This document shows, in pieces, positions 11,084 to 23,409 of a stretch of 64,000 nucleotides of DNA (positions within the stretch are counted from its first letter, which is position 1; each line of letters opens with the position of its first letter). Below the pieces are notes generated by a model. The model ran no database searches and had not been told where the DNA came from. It worked only from the letters and a program-made list of their open reading frames with translations. The stretch spans positions 2,110,001-2,174,000 of the forward strand of contig JAQFVV010012545.1 of NCBI GenBank assembly GCA_028023455.1, read 5' to 3'. The translations under genes and the position numbers were made by a program. The stretch comes from Epiperipatus broadwayi. Its lineage: Eukaryota; Onychophora; Udeonychophora; Euonychophora; Peripatidae.

Positions 11084-12687
11084 TTCTACCTCTCTGAATA
11101 CCATTTAATGTATCCTATGTCTAATTTTATCATATGCTTTAAGCAAATTTTAGAATAAAATATTCTATATTTTTATAAAAAAAAAGTCTCAATTTTAGAA
11201 TGACTTTTTTTAAATATCTTAATTAAAATGCAATTCGAAAACCAATTTTTAAAATGTATGTTTATATTAACTTTCTAAAATTATAACTAATGCACATTTT
11301 TATATTTTTAATGCCCATAAATGGTTTCCTAAAATGCATTAGGCCAAATGACACATCGATTCAAATACTACACATTACTGTTTACGGTTTTAATTTCTTT
11401 CTAGAAATGTAAGATCATGATGCTTGAACAGAGGGAAGTGAACTGCTAAAAGATGAAGATTAACATATCTGCTCTACGTATAAGGTTGAAAGAAATATAT
11501 TTTTAATCTAATAAAAAATGATAATAAACATATTACCATGTTCATGGGTTCACTATCCATGTTTTGAAAAACAATATTAAGTAACAAATTAAAAATCAAT
11601 AAACTTTTGTGTGATCAAAAAATAGACCTATTCTCTCAATGAGCCATTTCTTTATTTATATGACTCTATTTGTTAAAGCAGCAAGCATCACATGATCACA
11701 TCTCCATTGATTACTCTGTTTAGCACAGGTATATGGAGTTTTGCTTTGCTTTGTTTATATTCTATTTGTTGTTAATTATTTTTGTTAATGTTCTAATAAG
11801 AACATTTTGAAATAATAAATTGTATCTTTGTCATGTGAATATATGTTAGACATACATATTGTATAAACAAACATATTATGTTAGACTTGATTATTATTCG
11901 CAGTTTGTCTTGCAACCGAATGTATTAGATAATATTTCTTCCTTTATTTAATTTTTTTTTTTAAAAAAAATCCTGTACATAATCACTATTAAATTTTATC
12001 AATTCTTCCTATGGGAAACTGGTCCCCATTAGTCACAATTTTTATTATCATACTATTTTTGATTTCAATTTATTATGACAAATGGGAACCTTCTTTACAT
12101 CCATTACAAATTATTTTAACTTTTAATAGTATATAAATAATTCAAAAACTAACATTTACTTGGTTGATATTTTAAGCTCACAAATAATTACAAAGCAATT
12201 ATCATTTACTTGGGGGATATTTTGAAACGAAATAATCATTTAATATTAGATTTAAAGAGCTTATTTAACTAAATAATTATATTAATATATTGTTAATTAT
12301 TAAATTTTTTTTAATGAATATACAGTTTAGACATATAACAAATTTGACACACTATGGTATATCTTATTTCAATATCTGCTATGATTTTTTGATTGTTATA
12401 AGATATTCCCAGTTCTCTCAACTTAATATGATAATTACAATTAATAATTGCAACAAGACAGTGAAATAAATGATATAGATAATACAAAGCATGCCTCATT
12501 TTAGCTTACTTATGCAATTCCATGAGCAATTCTATTCACCCTACTCTAAAGTCAACTATTGTAAACTTGAACAAAAAATGTGCACTAGATGCTATCCATA
12601 TTCTCAGACTAGTTTTTGAATTATAATTAAGAAATTGAGTACAAGGTATTATTTATCACAATTACTAACATATCCATTATGTCAATA
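11084..12687. other. AT-rich noncoding DNA with family A remnants
   Basis: No gene. Degraded pieces of the family A inverted-repeat element occur at about 11690-11745 and 12500-12610, for example 'ctcagactagttttt' near 12611. Confidence 0.5.
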
Positions 12688-12985
12688 AACATCACATGAT
12701 CACCATTTCTTATGCTTGCTTATAATTGTTATTAAAATGGGCAAAACTCTCTATACATATTGCCACTCAGTGCAAACCAGAGTAATCAATGGATGCCAGA
12801 AGACTTGTGCATAAAATCCCCATTTACACTGATGAGGACCACAAGCCAGAAATTAGTCTGGAGATATTGGATGAGTAGGCAGTAGATGGAATTTTGTGCA
12901 CAAGCCTTCTGGCATCCATTGATTACTCTGGCTTGCACTGAGTGGCAATACATATGGAAAGTTTTGCCTGTTTTAATATCCATTA
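12688..12985. repeat. Inverted-repeat element, hammerhead family A
   Basis: Same family as 2333-2570. The left arm is GGCAAAACTCTCTATACATA near 12740 and the complementary arm ends near 12970. An outer flank (ATGATCACCATTTCTTATGC) is shared with the copy at 54.9 kb. The left half is truncated at about 12825, where it switches straight into the inverted right half. Confidence 0.75.
12825..12863 (+). ncRNA. Hammerhead ribozyme-like core, family A
   Basis: The conserved core is complete: CTGATGA (12829-12835), a 13-nt stem-loop II region, GAA (12849-12851), ATTAGT as stem III (one change from the palindrome ACTAGT), C17 at 12858. Stem I is broken because the inverted-repeat junction replaced the 5' strand, so self-cleavage is unlikely for this copy. 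Confidence 0.5.
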
Positions 12986-14702
12986 TGTTTAATAAGGGAG
13001 CAACAATTTAAAAGAATATTGCACTGAAAAATACTACTTTGCATTCTCTACTGCAAAAAATCCCAGTCAACTTTATTTGCATTATATGTTTCAAAAAAAT
13101 ATATATCTAGAATTCTTGTCAATAAATAATTATAAACATCATTTTATATCTTTATATTTAAAGTAATAAATAGTTAAAAAGATCATCAAAAAGCAACAAT
13201 GTTTTGAACAGTCTTTGAACTAATAGAAATATTTTCTGAATTGTTGTTGAGAGTAGCAATATTGTTTATTACAATTTTAAAATCAATTCCTAAGGCAATT
13301 AAGTTTGAGATTAATTATCCTCTTAAGAAATGAAGGATGTTATTCTATTTCAATCTTGTATAGGAATAGTTTTTTTTATTATTATAAAATTAGCAAAAAC
13401 ACAACCATTTAGTTAAATCAAATTTTTACAAGTATGCTAATTAAAAAGTCACATAAACTGAAAACCAAAAGCAAAACCCAATCTACTTAGCATAGCAAGC
13501 ATAATAATGCAAAAACTATTTGAAGGCTTAAACATATTTAACTATTGATGTAGATTTTAAAATATTTAATATCCCCTAAATAAAAGTCTATTCTATTAAA
13601 TCAAAAGAATTTAGAAGTTAATGTAATAGTTCTATCTTTGTTATGCAAATGTCAAGAAAAAGATGGTAAATCTTATTTTATTTAAAATTCAAATTAATGA
13701 GTATTCAAATTGGGCATACATGATATATTTTAAGAATAGTAAAATATAGATATTTACCTTGAAAATTATGTTATGACATATTTTTTTATAATCAATGTAT
13801 TAACATATATCATTTATCTTAAATTTTTTCTCTTCCAGCTAAGAATATTTAAATACTTATTTAGGGAGCAATTTTAATTACATTGATTATATGCTTGCCA
13901 TCTAAAAAAATCTAACCTTTTTATAAAAGTTCTTCCAATTCTCCAAATATTTCTTAAAATCAATCAGGTATGGAATTCAAATTATGGGCATGACAGATTA
14001 ACTATTAAATTTTTTTTTACATATTTTTGGATCATTACGTTTATCATCAGTTTTATTTACTTTACTCTAGAGTAATCTATGTAAGCTTGAATAATCAATG
14101 GCTATCAATACTGAAATATCCCCATTTTTCATGCTAGTTGTACCCCCCCCCCCCAGTTAAGTCTTAGAATTCAAAGCCGGAATTAATACACTTATACATT
14201 TAGCAACCAGTTTTTGCTCCTTTACACTATTCAAGGCAAATAGTACGAAATTAAAAAAATACCCTAAGATTTTGAACATAAACTAACTCACATAGAAAAT
14301 TATACAGATATTACATCAAATCAGTGTCCATACATTTTAAAGATCTGTTTTAATCCGTTTGCAAACTTATTGTAACCATTAGTTAGGAAGTTATATAATG
14401 TCATTGTTGATAAAAATTTCTGTATAGTTAACTGCTAAAGAGCTCATGTGCCATGCTGTCCACAGTAGTTTCATTGCTTCACCAGACTATTGTTTTACTT
14501 TATTCATCTGAGAATCACTCCAGGAACTTATAGTTTTTAAATTGCCACTCTGCAACTGTGTTTGACAGCCAGCACTATAGCAATAGTATATTTATGGCAA
14601 ACAATAAAAACAAATACTATAGAAATATAAATTGCTTTTATTTTCTTTAACACAATATTGTATTAGATACTGATCCTGTGGTTTGTTCTAAATTTAAATT
14701 GT
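12986..14702. other. Noncoding, downstream of the STRA6-like gene
   Basis: AT-rich. Includes a run of 12 C at 14143-14154 and scattered family A repeat debris near 14050-14180. The 3' untranslated region of the STRA6-like gene should end within this stretch. Confidence 0.5.
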
Positions 14703-14708
14703 TTTATT
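14703..14708 (-). promoter_or_regulatory. Candidate poly(A) signal
   Basis: AATAAA on the minus strand, 85 bp downstream of the STRA6-like stop codon. AATAAA is frequent in such AT-rich DNA, so the assignment is tentative. Confidence 0.4.
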
Positions 14709-14793
14709 TCTTTTGAAAAAAAAAGACACCATTTGACCATTTTGTTCATAAACAAGTTTTCCCAGTCTTAACTTCAGCATTTGGTTAAGTAAA

Positions 14794-14933
14794 TCAGTTT
14801 TTAGCTTTTACTTCAACTTCGGTTATATCTGGATGTTTTCTGTCCCCAATCAGTGTTGGATTTTTTTGTAATGTATAAGCCAATAGCCATCGATTGTAGG
14901 CTAAATAGTTTTTCTTATGAAAAGCATTTTCAC
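14794..14933 (-). CDS. STRA6: STRA6-like receptor, last coding exon
   Basis: STRA6 is a multi-pass plasma-membrane protein that in vertebrates takes up retinol from retinol-binding protein. Invertebrate homologues exist, but their ligand is uncertain. This exon starts after a minus-strand acceptor (TTATTACAG), completes a split Gly codon, and gives 45 residues ending in TGA (14794-14796). It contains RWLLAYTLQKNPTLIGDRK, which resembles the end of vertebrate STRA6 (WGLAYTLLHNPTL). With exons 24495-24638 and 43168-43331 it encodes about the last 148 residues, a cytoplasmic tail plus the preceding helix. The split codons join in phase at both introns, which is strong evidence for a real gene. 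The 5' exons lie outside the window or were not recognised. No disabling change is visible. Confidence 0.88.
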
Positions 14934-14939
14934 CTGTAA

Positions 14940-16380
14940 TAACAAATAATTAAATTAATACAATAATTAAAAAATGATAAAAGAATTATATAAATATTTA
15001 TTGTATCACTGTATGATATATAAATGTACAGGTGTGCGTAATGTATAAAAATTAAACTATAGAAATATATACTCCATTTACAAAATCTATTGGCTTGAAG
15101 ATTGCAATAATTAATTTAATCATTTTTTTGTTTCATATCTTTCAATCATCTAAATGATTTTTATTTAATTTTATTTACTTTTGAAATTTTGGATTTTAAT
15201 TACCAGGACTTTTTCTGTTTTGCATGTTCTGTTACTTTGAGCTATATGATAAATCTACATTATTCTAAATAGACAACAAATATTAATTATAAACAAATCA
15301 TTCATTTGATCATATCTAATGTTACAGTCTTTTAATATCTTTGCTGATTATGAAATTGCATATTTTTTTGTTGATGACAATATTATTTAACAGTCCAGAT
15401 TATCATTTGCCAATGCATAAAGAATCTTATAATTGACTTGTGCTTATGTTGTTACTTTTTCTTCCAACTAAATATTGGCTACATCATACTCATCATCATC
15501 ATCAGCAGTCTCATTGTACATATGAGTATGGCCATTCCAACTTCAAGAGAATAAAAATTATCTCTGGTATCTTTTGTGAAGACTATACAAATCAATCTGC
15601 GAATCTCATGCGTAGAACATGTTACTCCATTATTCTATTTGATATTTTCAATAGACTTCTTATGAGTCAAAATTTTCTTAGATGCTATCCAATTTTAGCT
15701 TTCATATCATACCTCTGCTTACCTTTCCAATGAAAGCAATCAAAATTGATCTTCTTAACAATGCCCTTGTCTTCATTTCCTTAAAAATTTGTGATGTCAT
15801 TTAATATGTAGTTATATATTGGACTAATTCAGTATCTAATACTAATCATTAAATCTCTTTTAGAAAAAAATAAACTTTTCAGGTAAGTGTTAGTAATAGC
15901 ACCCAGGTTAGTATATACCATATCCTTTTTGAATTAATATTTTTCTCATTTTTTCAGGTGTTTCTAGTTTGATCACTGTCAGTTCTTGCTTAAAAATTGT
16001 AGCATGAACAAGACTGTCAAAGTTTAAAACGACACCTTAAAAAATTAGGCTATTCTGGAAAAGGCAACAGTGAGTAAAAATTTTATACATTTATCTACGA
16101 GGATCCTCCTGATTTTTCCATTTTTTTAAAGGGTGAGATTATTGAGTAATTTTCAAACAATATACTTTGATATATAAAAAATTAAAGAACTGCAAAAACA
16201 AAAAAAAAAAAACGGAACTTGTAAATTTACATGAGCATATAAAGTGTCATAATGTTAAAATTCTTAATTCTAAATATTTAAGAGAAATGGAAATGAATGG
16301 AAAAAAATATTGTCACTAAACCATCTAATATTCATTTCATGATAATAACTGAGGAATTAAAACAGTAGAAATTTTTTCCA
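14940..16380. other. STRA6-like intron, noncoding
   Basis: AT-rich intron. A 97-codon plus-strand frame at 15440-15733 contains a CATCATCATC run and resembles no protein I know. RTE-type LINEs end in such triplet repeats, so a LINE remnant is possible but unproven. Confidence 0.5.
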
Positions 16381-17640
16381 CTCAATAATGTCATTTAGTT
16401 CAAGCTCTAATAATCAATAGATACCTATCCAATACTTCCAGAATAATTTATAGTTTATGGTTTTCTTCAGTAAGGAACTTTGGATTTGAGAGTAGTGCAT
16501 CTAATCTTGGAATCCAATGCACCCCTCCAGCACCCATCTTTTATTTCTTTGGTTAATTATAAATTTATTTAAATGCACATTGATTACTTAAGTAATATTT
16601 ACTAAGGCTTTAACCTCAAGAATATGTGTGTAAAAATGCAATATTAGGGACCTCTACTGGTTTTAACCACAAGCTTATGCCTTGGAAGAAAAGAGGTTAA
16701 CTATAAATCTACCAGTCCAATGTGAAAATAGAATAATGGTTTTTAATCCAAGCTATTTTTTTTGGATATCCATTTGCATCCAATCCAGCATCTATATATT
16801 TTGTTGTGTTTGGATTTTTTAATATCCATAGTCACCATTATTATTTATTATTAAACCATCAAATATTACATGATCACCATTCTTCTTATTATTATTAATT
16901 GGCTAGGATTGATTAAAACATTAAAATGTCATATGATCACTTTTTCTCATGCTTACATAAACTGCTAAAGCTATATCAATTTTTTTCATTTAATAGTATC
17001 ACTTAGTGTAATTAATAGATGCTAGAATGTTGTGCATTACAATTCCTATCTAGTGCTCATCTATAAAATATCTCCAGACTAGTTTTTGGTTTATGGCTTT
17101 TACCAACCAGAAGCCTTGAATCTGAGAGCCATGAATCTTTGAATCTAATGCACCCCTCCATCACCTACATTTTCCTTTTTGATTTACTTTAGAGAGCTAT
17201 TAGCTCAAATTGAAAACATTAATTCAGTTCTGAATGCAGTTTATAAAGATACCAAAATATATAGATACTGAACTGGATTCAAATCTGTATAAATATACAA
17301 ATGAATTAGCTTGGATTGAAACATTATTGTTTTCAGTTTGGGTTAACATCTTTATAGTTAACCAAGAAGGTAAAAATTGAGTAATGGAGGAGTGCATTAG
17401 ATTCATATGTTTTGGATTCACTGATCCCAGGACCAAGGCTTGTCAAGTTAAAAAGTAGTCTAGGATATTAGATAAATAGACACTGGATAGGGATTATAAT
17501 ACACAACCTTCTAGCATCTATTGATTACTAGATCTTATACTAGATGGAACTATTGAATGAAAAAAATGCTATTGTGTTAATAGCTGGTGTAAGCCTCAGA
17601 AACAGTGATCATGTGATGTTTTAATGATTTAACTTAGGAA
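16381..17640. repeat. Degraded family A repeat pair
   Basis: Diverged family A pieces face each other: leftward copies at about 16395-16530 and 16910-17170, and an inverted copy at about 17390-17630. Recognisable parts include 'ctccagactagtttttgg' near 17074 and 'agtagtctaggatattag' near 17454. The hammerhead core is eroded in all of them. The minus-strand frame at 17224-17436 has no recognised homology. Confidence 0.6.
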
Positions 17641-18284
17641 GTTTTACTCTCCAGAAGAAACAGCAGCATAAGTTTACTGAAGAATAAAATGAACATTTGA
17701 GATATGCAATTCAAATCAAACATCTATTATACTGAGAGAGAGGTTAAGTCTTTTAAACTAGATAATCTATAATCATTCTTCATGGAGGAAATAGCAATAC
17801 TGTAGTTGTAATGGATACTACTGTTTATGACATTAAATTAAAAAAACTTTTCATAGCAGACCTATACAAAAAAACTGGCACATTCCTTCCAGTTATAATA
17901 CAAAGTTACAAGCATTACTTAAGAAGCACTGTGGATATTTTACTAAATCAGAAAAAAGTAAATTAATATCACATTTCAATGAATCCCATCATTAAAACAG
18001 ATAATTAAATTTTAGAAATTCATAATATAAAAGCTGGTTAAAGTTATTTCTTAAGGTTCTTAGTCCTTGGTTATACAAGCCATAGGATTCTAAGTATTTT
18101 GTGCAACTAATCAAAAATATAAAAAGAACTGATATAAGCATTGATATGGAAAGTTCATTTACAAATTTATCAATTGTAAATATAGGTGATGTGAACTCAG
18201 ATTTTCAAGCACCCTTCAACTATCCACACTATCTCATACAATTGATACACATGACCACACACATGTAGAAAAGATAAATAATCA

Positions 18285-18326
18285 CCAATATATGTATTTC
18301 ACGCTAAACCAGCACTCATCAGTTGG
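18285..18326 (-). ncRNA. Hammerhead ribozyme core, family B
   Basis: The minus strand reads CCAA (stem I), CTGATGA, GTGC, TGGTTTA loop, GCGT (stem II, 4 bp with G-T pairs), GAA, ATACATAT (stem III, one change from the palindrome ATACGTAT), A17, TTGG (stem I). Every catalytic-core base of the hammerhead consensus is present. Cleavage would fall between A17 and TTGG. Confidence 0.72.
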
Positions 18327-18780
18327 CCCAGATTATCATCTCCCACATATATATATATATATATAATCAGTGCTCAGTTTATATTAAGACAGCAAAACTT
18401 CATACTTTAATCGATAGGCTTCAATCTACTCCAACCTCCAACTTTTCAGCCATCATAGCATTGAACATCTGATGATGAACCCAAATCCCATGCTGATGCC
18501 AATATTATTGCAATATCCATGTTCACCTCAAGTCACTCTGACACCTCATGTATAGGACCTTATCCATTCAAATACATAGAAGCGGGATGGGCAGGATGTA
18601 TAAATATTTGAAAACCAGGCACTCCTTCACAAACCTGGAAGCTTAATTGTAAGTATAGGGGATTTGAACTCAGATTTTCAAGCACCCTTCAACTATCCAC
18701 ACTATCTCATACAACTGATACAAATGACCATACACATGTAGAAAAAATAAATAATCACCAATAGAAAAAATAAATAATCA

Positions 18781-18822
18781 CCAATACTCATATTTTATGC
18801 TAAACCAGCACTCAACAGTTGG
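18781..18822 (-). ncRNA. Hammerhead-like core, family B (damaged)
   Basis: Same layout as 18285-18326 in the next unit, but CTGATGA reads CTGTTGA and GAA reads AAA, and stem III is no longer self-complementary. Expected to be inactive. Confidence 0.5.
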
Positions 18823-19313
18823 TCCAGATTATCATCTCTCCCTCTCTCTCACCCACCCACACACACGCACACATATATAATGGACAGGCTTCAATTTACT
18901 CCAACCTCCAACTTTTCAGCCATCCACATCATTGAAAATCTGATAATGAACCCAAATCCCATGCTGATACCAATATTATTGCCATACCCATGTTGACCTC
19001 AAATCACTCTGATCCCTCATGTATAGGATCTTATTCATTTAAATACATAGAAGAGGGATGGGCAGGATACAAGCTTGATGTATAAATATTTGAAAACCAG
19101 GCATTCTTCACAAACCTTGGATTCATCATTAGATTTTCAATGATATGGATGGCTGAAACGTTGGAGGTTCACCATCAGATTTTCAATGATATGGATGGCT
19201 GAAAAGTTGAAGGTTGGAGTAGATTAAAGCCTGTCCATTAAAATATGAAGCTTAGCTATCTTAATATAAAGTGAGCACTGATTATATAAATGTGTGGGAG
19301 ATGATAATCTGGA

Positions 19314-19355
19314 CCAACTAATGAGTGCTGGTTTAGCATGAAATATGTATATTGG
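19314..19355 (+). ncRNA. Hammerhead-like core, family B (one core change)
   Basis: CCAA, CTAATGA (G5 to A), GTGC/GCAT around TGGTTTA, GAA, ATATGTAT, A, TTGG. Stems I and II are intact. The G5 substitution should prevent cleavage. It is oriented opposite to the two left copies. Confidence 0.55.
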
Positions 19356-19510
19356 TAATTATTTATCTTTTCTACATGTGTATGGTCATGTATATCAGCT
19401 GTATGAGATAGTGTGGATAGTTGAAGGGTGCTTGAAAATCTGAGTTCAAATCCCTTATACTTACAATTAAGCTCCCAGGTTTGTGAATAGTGCCTGCTTT
19501 TTAAATATTT

Positions 19511-21000
19511 AAATTTATCAATTGTAAAATAAAGATTAAATGAGGATAATAGCTTATAAACTGTAATAACTTTTTTGTTAATAGTTAAGCAGAACTTTTA
19601 ACATTCTTCACACTAATGACATACCTTCAATATAATATATAATTCTTCCAACAAAATCAAAAAATGGATATGGATTTACCACTGTCACCTCTGATTAATA
19701 TCTTTTAAATGAGAGGACTTTCAATCCCCGTCAAAAATACTATTCCACATCAAATTTAAATCTGGCTTTGCTTGTGGACAGTATATTTATTGCAAGTACA
19801 TATGTTAAAACACTATTGCAAACATTCTGAACAGTAAGGGAAAAATTAAAAAGCATTTAAATAAAGTTATCTGGCAAAGGCAACAATCTCTTAAGACAAT
19901 CTTATATAATAATCTATACTATTTGGAAATTACTAATTAACATTTCCTTTAAAAAAGTGGACAAATCAGAAGCCTTGTATATAAATTTCTAGCAATTGTT
20001 TTTTTTGTCAGACAGCCTGATTGGTTAGATTGCCACTTCAGTACTATTCCTGATTTGATTCTCTTGTTAAATACTGTCATAAGTTCAGGCCAAAATATTT
20101 GAAAATGAAAGGAGAATAATATCACTCAATATGCTGTCTTATATACTAAATTGCATGCTATTATTACCAATTGAAATATATTTGAAAGTTTAAATTCATT
20201 TAGAATGTTTTTGTGATGTTTAAAAATTATTACTAGATGATAATCCAATACCCTAATGCCTTTAAATAATCTTTACATTGTGGATGAGATCCTCTTTGCC
20301 CATGAAAGAAAATCATGCATATGAGCAATAAAACACTTTTTTTAAGCAAATCTGGCATTATTTATTCATTTAATATATTTAATTAAATGGAGATATGATT
20401 TTATAATAGGGACTTTATATTATTACAGCTAACAAATTGAAGATTTTTTATTTCATTTAAAAAAATTTTTTTGGAACATTTTTAAAAGAAAATTTTTAAA
20501 TGTCTTTGTTGCCTTGATAAAATGCTCAAGTCTATCAAATGAAATAACTCTGAGGACACCTACTTTAGTTACAATAATTATTTTACTATGATGTGATACC
20601 CTATCCTTTTCTTGTTAAAACAGCACTATATTTAATCTTTTACATACAAATCAAAGGTATGAAATAAACATTTTTTATAGTTTTCCTTTGCCCAATTTAA
20701 CGTTTAATTTCTCACTTCATTTGTTAAGCTTTCTGCATATAATTTTATCTTTAATAGTATTTCATTTTTTCCCCATCTGCATAGTTATTGTAATCTCTCA
20801 TTATTACTCAAGAATATTTTTCTTTATTATCTCTATCAGATGATACTTACAATATTCATTAGTTGTAATCTCTCATTATTACTCAAGAATATTTTTTTTT
20901 ATTATCTCTATCGTATGATACCTACAATATTCATTAGAGCTTTTTATAAACTTTTTGTAAATAATTGTGCCTATATAAGATCACAAATTTAATAAAACCA
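19511..21000. other. STRA6-like intron, noncoding
   Basis: AT-rich with no recognised exon. A 75-bp tandem duplication lies at about 20789-20937 (TGTAATCTCTCATTATTACT at 20789 and 20864). Confidence 0.55.
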
Positions 21001-21151
21001 TTTTCTGAAACACACAGGCTTATTATATACCTGTGCTTATATACATATATAGAGTATATGAGCACAGACTTTCACACGACCCACCACTCTCCACCCTATC
21101 TCATAACACTGATACACTTGAACACATATATGTTGAAAAGATAAATAATCA

Positions 21152-21193
21152 CCAATATACGTATTTCATCCCAAACCAGCAATCATCAGTTTG
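21152..21193 (-). ncRNA. Hammerhead ribozyme core, family B
   Basis: The minus strand has CTGATGA, a TTGC/GGAT stem II (weakened), GAA, the perfect palindrome ATACGTAT as stem III, A17 and TTGG. The 5' strand of stem I is CAAA instead of CCAA. Core bases are intact but stem pairing is reduced. Confidence 0.6.
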
Positions 21194-21676
21194 TCCAGAT
21201 TACCATCTCTACACATATATGCTATAAGTGCTCAGATATATATTAAGATAGCCAAACCTCATATTTTAATGGACAGGCTTCAATCTACTCCACACTCCAA
21301 CTCTTCAACCGTCCATCCAATTGAAAATCTGATGATGGAACGCTCAAAGGCCACCCTGAGGCTGAGATTCTTGTCACACTCATGTTGATCTAAGGCCAAT
21401 CTGACTCCTCATGTAAGGACATAATCCATTTTAATACATATACAAAAGATGGGAAGACATCTCTATTATGAAATAACTGAAACACACAGGCTTATTATAT
21501 AATCTCGGCCTCAGGGTGGCCTTTGAGCGTTCCGTCATCAGATTTTCAATTGGATGGACGGTTGAAGAGTTGGAGTGTGGAGTAGATTGAAGCCTGTCCA
21601 TTAAAGTATGAGGTTTGGCTATCTTAATATATATCTGAGCACTTATAGCATATATGTGTAGAGATGGTAATCTGGA

Positions 21677-21718
21677 CTAACTGATGATTGCTGGTTTGGC
21701 ATGAAATATGTATATTGG
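21677..21718 (+). ncRNA. Hammerhead ribozyme core, family B
   Basis: CTAA, CTGATGA (21681-21687), TTGC/GCAT around TGGTTTG, GAA, ATATGTAT, A, TTGG (21715-21718). All catalytic bases match. Stem I has one C-to-T change that leaves a G-U pair, and stem II has lost its closing pair next to the core. Confidence 0.65.
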
Positions 21719-21832
21719 TGATTATTTATCTTTTCAACATATATGTGTTCAAGTGTATCAGTGTTATGAGATAGAGTGGAGAGTGGTGGGTCATGTGAAA
21801 GTCTGTGCTCATATATCCTATATATTAAAACC

Positions 21833-22312
21833 ATTTTCTTATATTGGAATAATAAACTATTTTATCACTGCCAAAGTCTTATTTTTTTCTAATAAAAAAT
21901 TATTTTACAAATACTAAAATCACCATTTACTAGTAGTTGAGTAGAATGGTAATATTTTTTCTCATTTCTTATGCTCTGAAATTATTTATTAAAAAGAGTT
22001 TTATCTTTTTTACACAATTACTAAATTATTAAAACATTAAATAGTAACCAAGTAAAGTTAAGTGAATAATGAAATATAGTATTTTTACATTTTCAAAATT
22101 CATTGTTAAAAAGAAAGATAATATAAGGAATCTATGATCATGATTGAGACTAGAAAAAGACAATAGCCCACATTATTTGTTAAAATTTGCATAAATATTA
22201 AGAACTAAGTAATATCATACTATAAATATAAGTCAGTAAGGATATTAGAAAATAATATATTGGAACTATAGTTATCAACAAAACATCTTAAAATAATAAA
22301 AAAGAGGATGAG

Positions 22313-22378
<66 letters not shown>

Positions 22379-23409
22379 GAGGGAGGGAGGGGGAGAAGAG
22401 AGATAGTGAAAGAACAGTAATATATACTGACATATAAAAAATAAACATTGTCTTCATTTACTCTCATGAGAATAGAAGCATAAAGAGTTTATGTTAGCAA
22501 ACTTGTACATAATAAAAATTCAAATGTGATATCATTTTTTAATTACTTAAGCTTATTATAGATGGCTTTAGAGTAGAGACTTGCTCTCATTTTATCACAT
22601 AGTGTAAACTAAAGAATCAAATGATATGTTATTATTAATATTCATAACCAGGATAAAATGCTGTGTATAATTAAAAAAAAACTGACAGTTACTAATCTAG
22701 ATTCAAGTCTCTGTAGCTGTACAAGTAGAATGATAGAGATTCAAGTCTTGGAGTTAATAGTAGTTACTAGATGCATTACTGCATTATATCCAAATTTGAA
22801 TCCCAAGTCTCACTGATAAAAGTAAAAGCCAAAAACTGATCTGAGGATGGGAAGTTAAACACACGACCATCTAGAAATCACTGATTACTCAACTTTACTA
22901 CTTGTTTTAAACATCATGTATTGACAATGACTAAAAATTGTATTTGTGTATTGTTTGCAAGATACTAAAGAATTCTTAAAATAAAATTGCAACACCACAC
23001 ATGATAATCATTTCATAAAAATATTTTATATAAATACTCTCCTAAAACTGTAAAAAATTATTCATAAAAGGAGAGAAGAGATAAAAATTTATTTAATAAA
23101 ACTGTAATAAAATAAGTATGCTTAAGCCAATAAATAGTAAAATAAAAAATTTAAAATCTATTTTAAAAGATATGCCTGTGAGTTAGAAAAGTAGTTGAAC
23201 GATGGATTTGAGAACTGAAGATTTTGGTGCTTGAATGTCATATGACCACCTCAAAAACTAAAGATTTAATTATTTTTATTTTAAACTTAAGAAAAATCTT
23301 CCATTTACTTTTTTAAAAAAAGTCATTTTTTTTCAAAAAATAATACAAAAATGCCCATTTATATTTAATGGTCAACACATTCTTTTTTAAATAGAATGAT
23401 TAAACAATA
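21833..23409. other. STRA6-like intron, with microsatellite
   Basis: AT-rich. A pure (GA)n run of about 60 bp occupies 22315-22374, followed by a purine-rich tail to about 22396. Family A repeat debris occurs at about 22690-22905, including a decayed core (CTGATAA ... GATCTGAGG) near 22815. No exon seen. Confidence 0.6.

Larger units (their letters stand above)
18170..19510. repeat. Hammerhead family B array (two direct units, one inverted)
   Basis: Two direct units starting near 18170 and 18645 (period about 473 bp) meet an inverted, partial third unit at about 19130-19505. Each unit holds a hammerhead-like core (separate entries) and a shared segment around TAAACCAGCACTCA. It is a diverged subfamily of the 21-kb and 53-kb arrays. 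A CACACACAC/TATATA tract sits beside the core in two units. Confidence 0.85.
21001..21832. repeat. Hammerhead family B array (one unit plus inverted unit)
   Basis: A unit at about 21001-21485 is followed by an inverted copy at about 21490-21832. The inverted copy covers the same segment as 21033-21400, at over 90% identity. Frames of about 60 codons found on both strands here, and again at 53.2-53.9 kb, look alike only because the DNA is repeated. Confidence 0.88.

Noticed and set aside
18460-18480. Additional CTGATGATGAACC motif in family B units as a second ribozyme
   Set aside because: CTGATGA is present, but no GAA with pairable stems II and III follows at the right distance.
21033-21834. 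Similar 60-70-residue frames (YRVYEHRLSHDPP type) recurring at 21.0, 21.6, 53.2 and 53.7 kb, suggesting a conserved peptide
   Set aside because: They lie in family B repeat units and appear on both strands because the DNA is inverted; the DNA similarity explains the protein similarity, and stops and starts vary between copies.
22300-22400. GA-rich tract as a regulatory or CRISPR-like element
   Set aside because: Plain dinucleotide microsatellite; there are no spacers.
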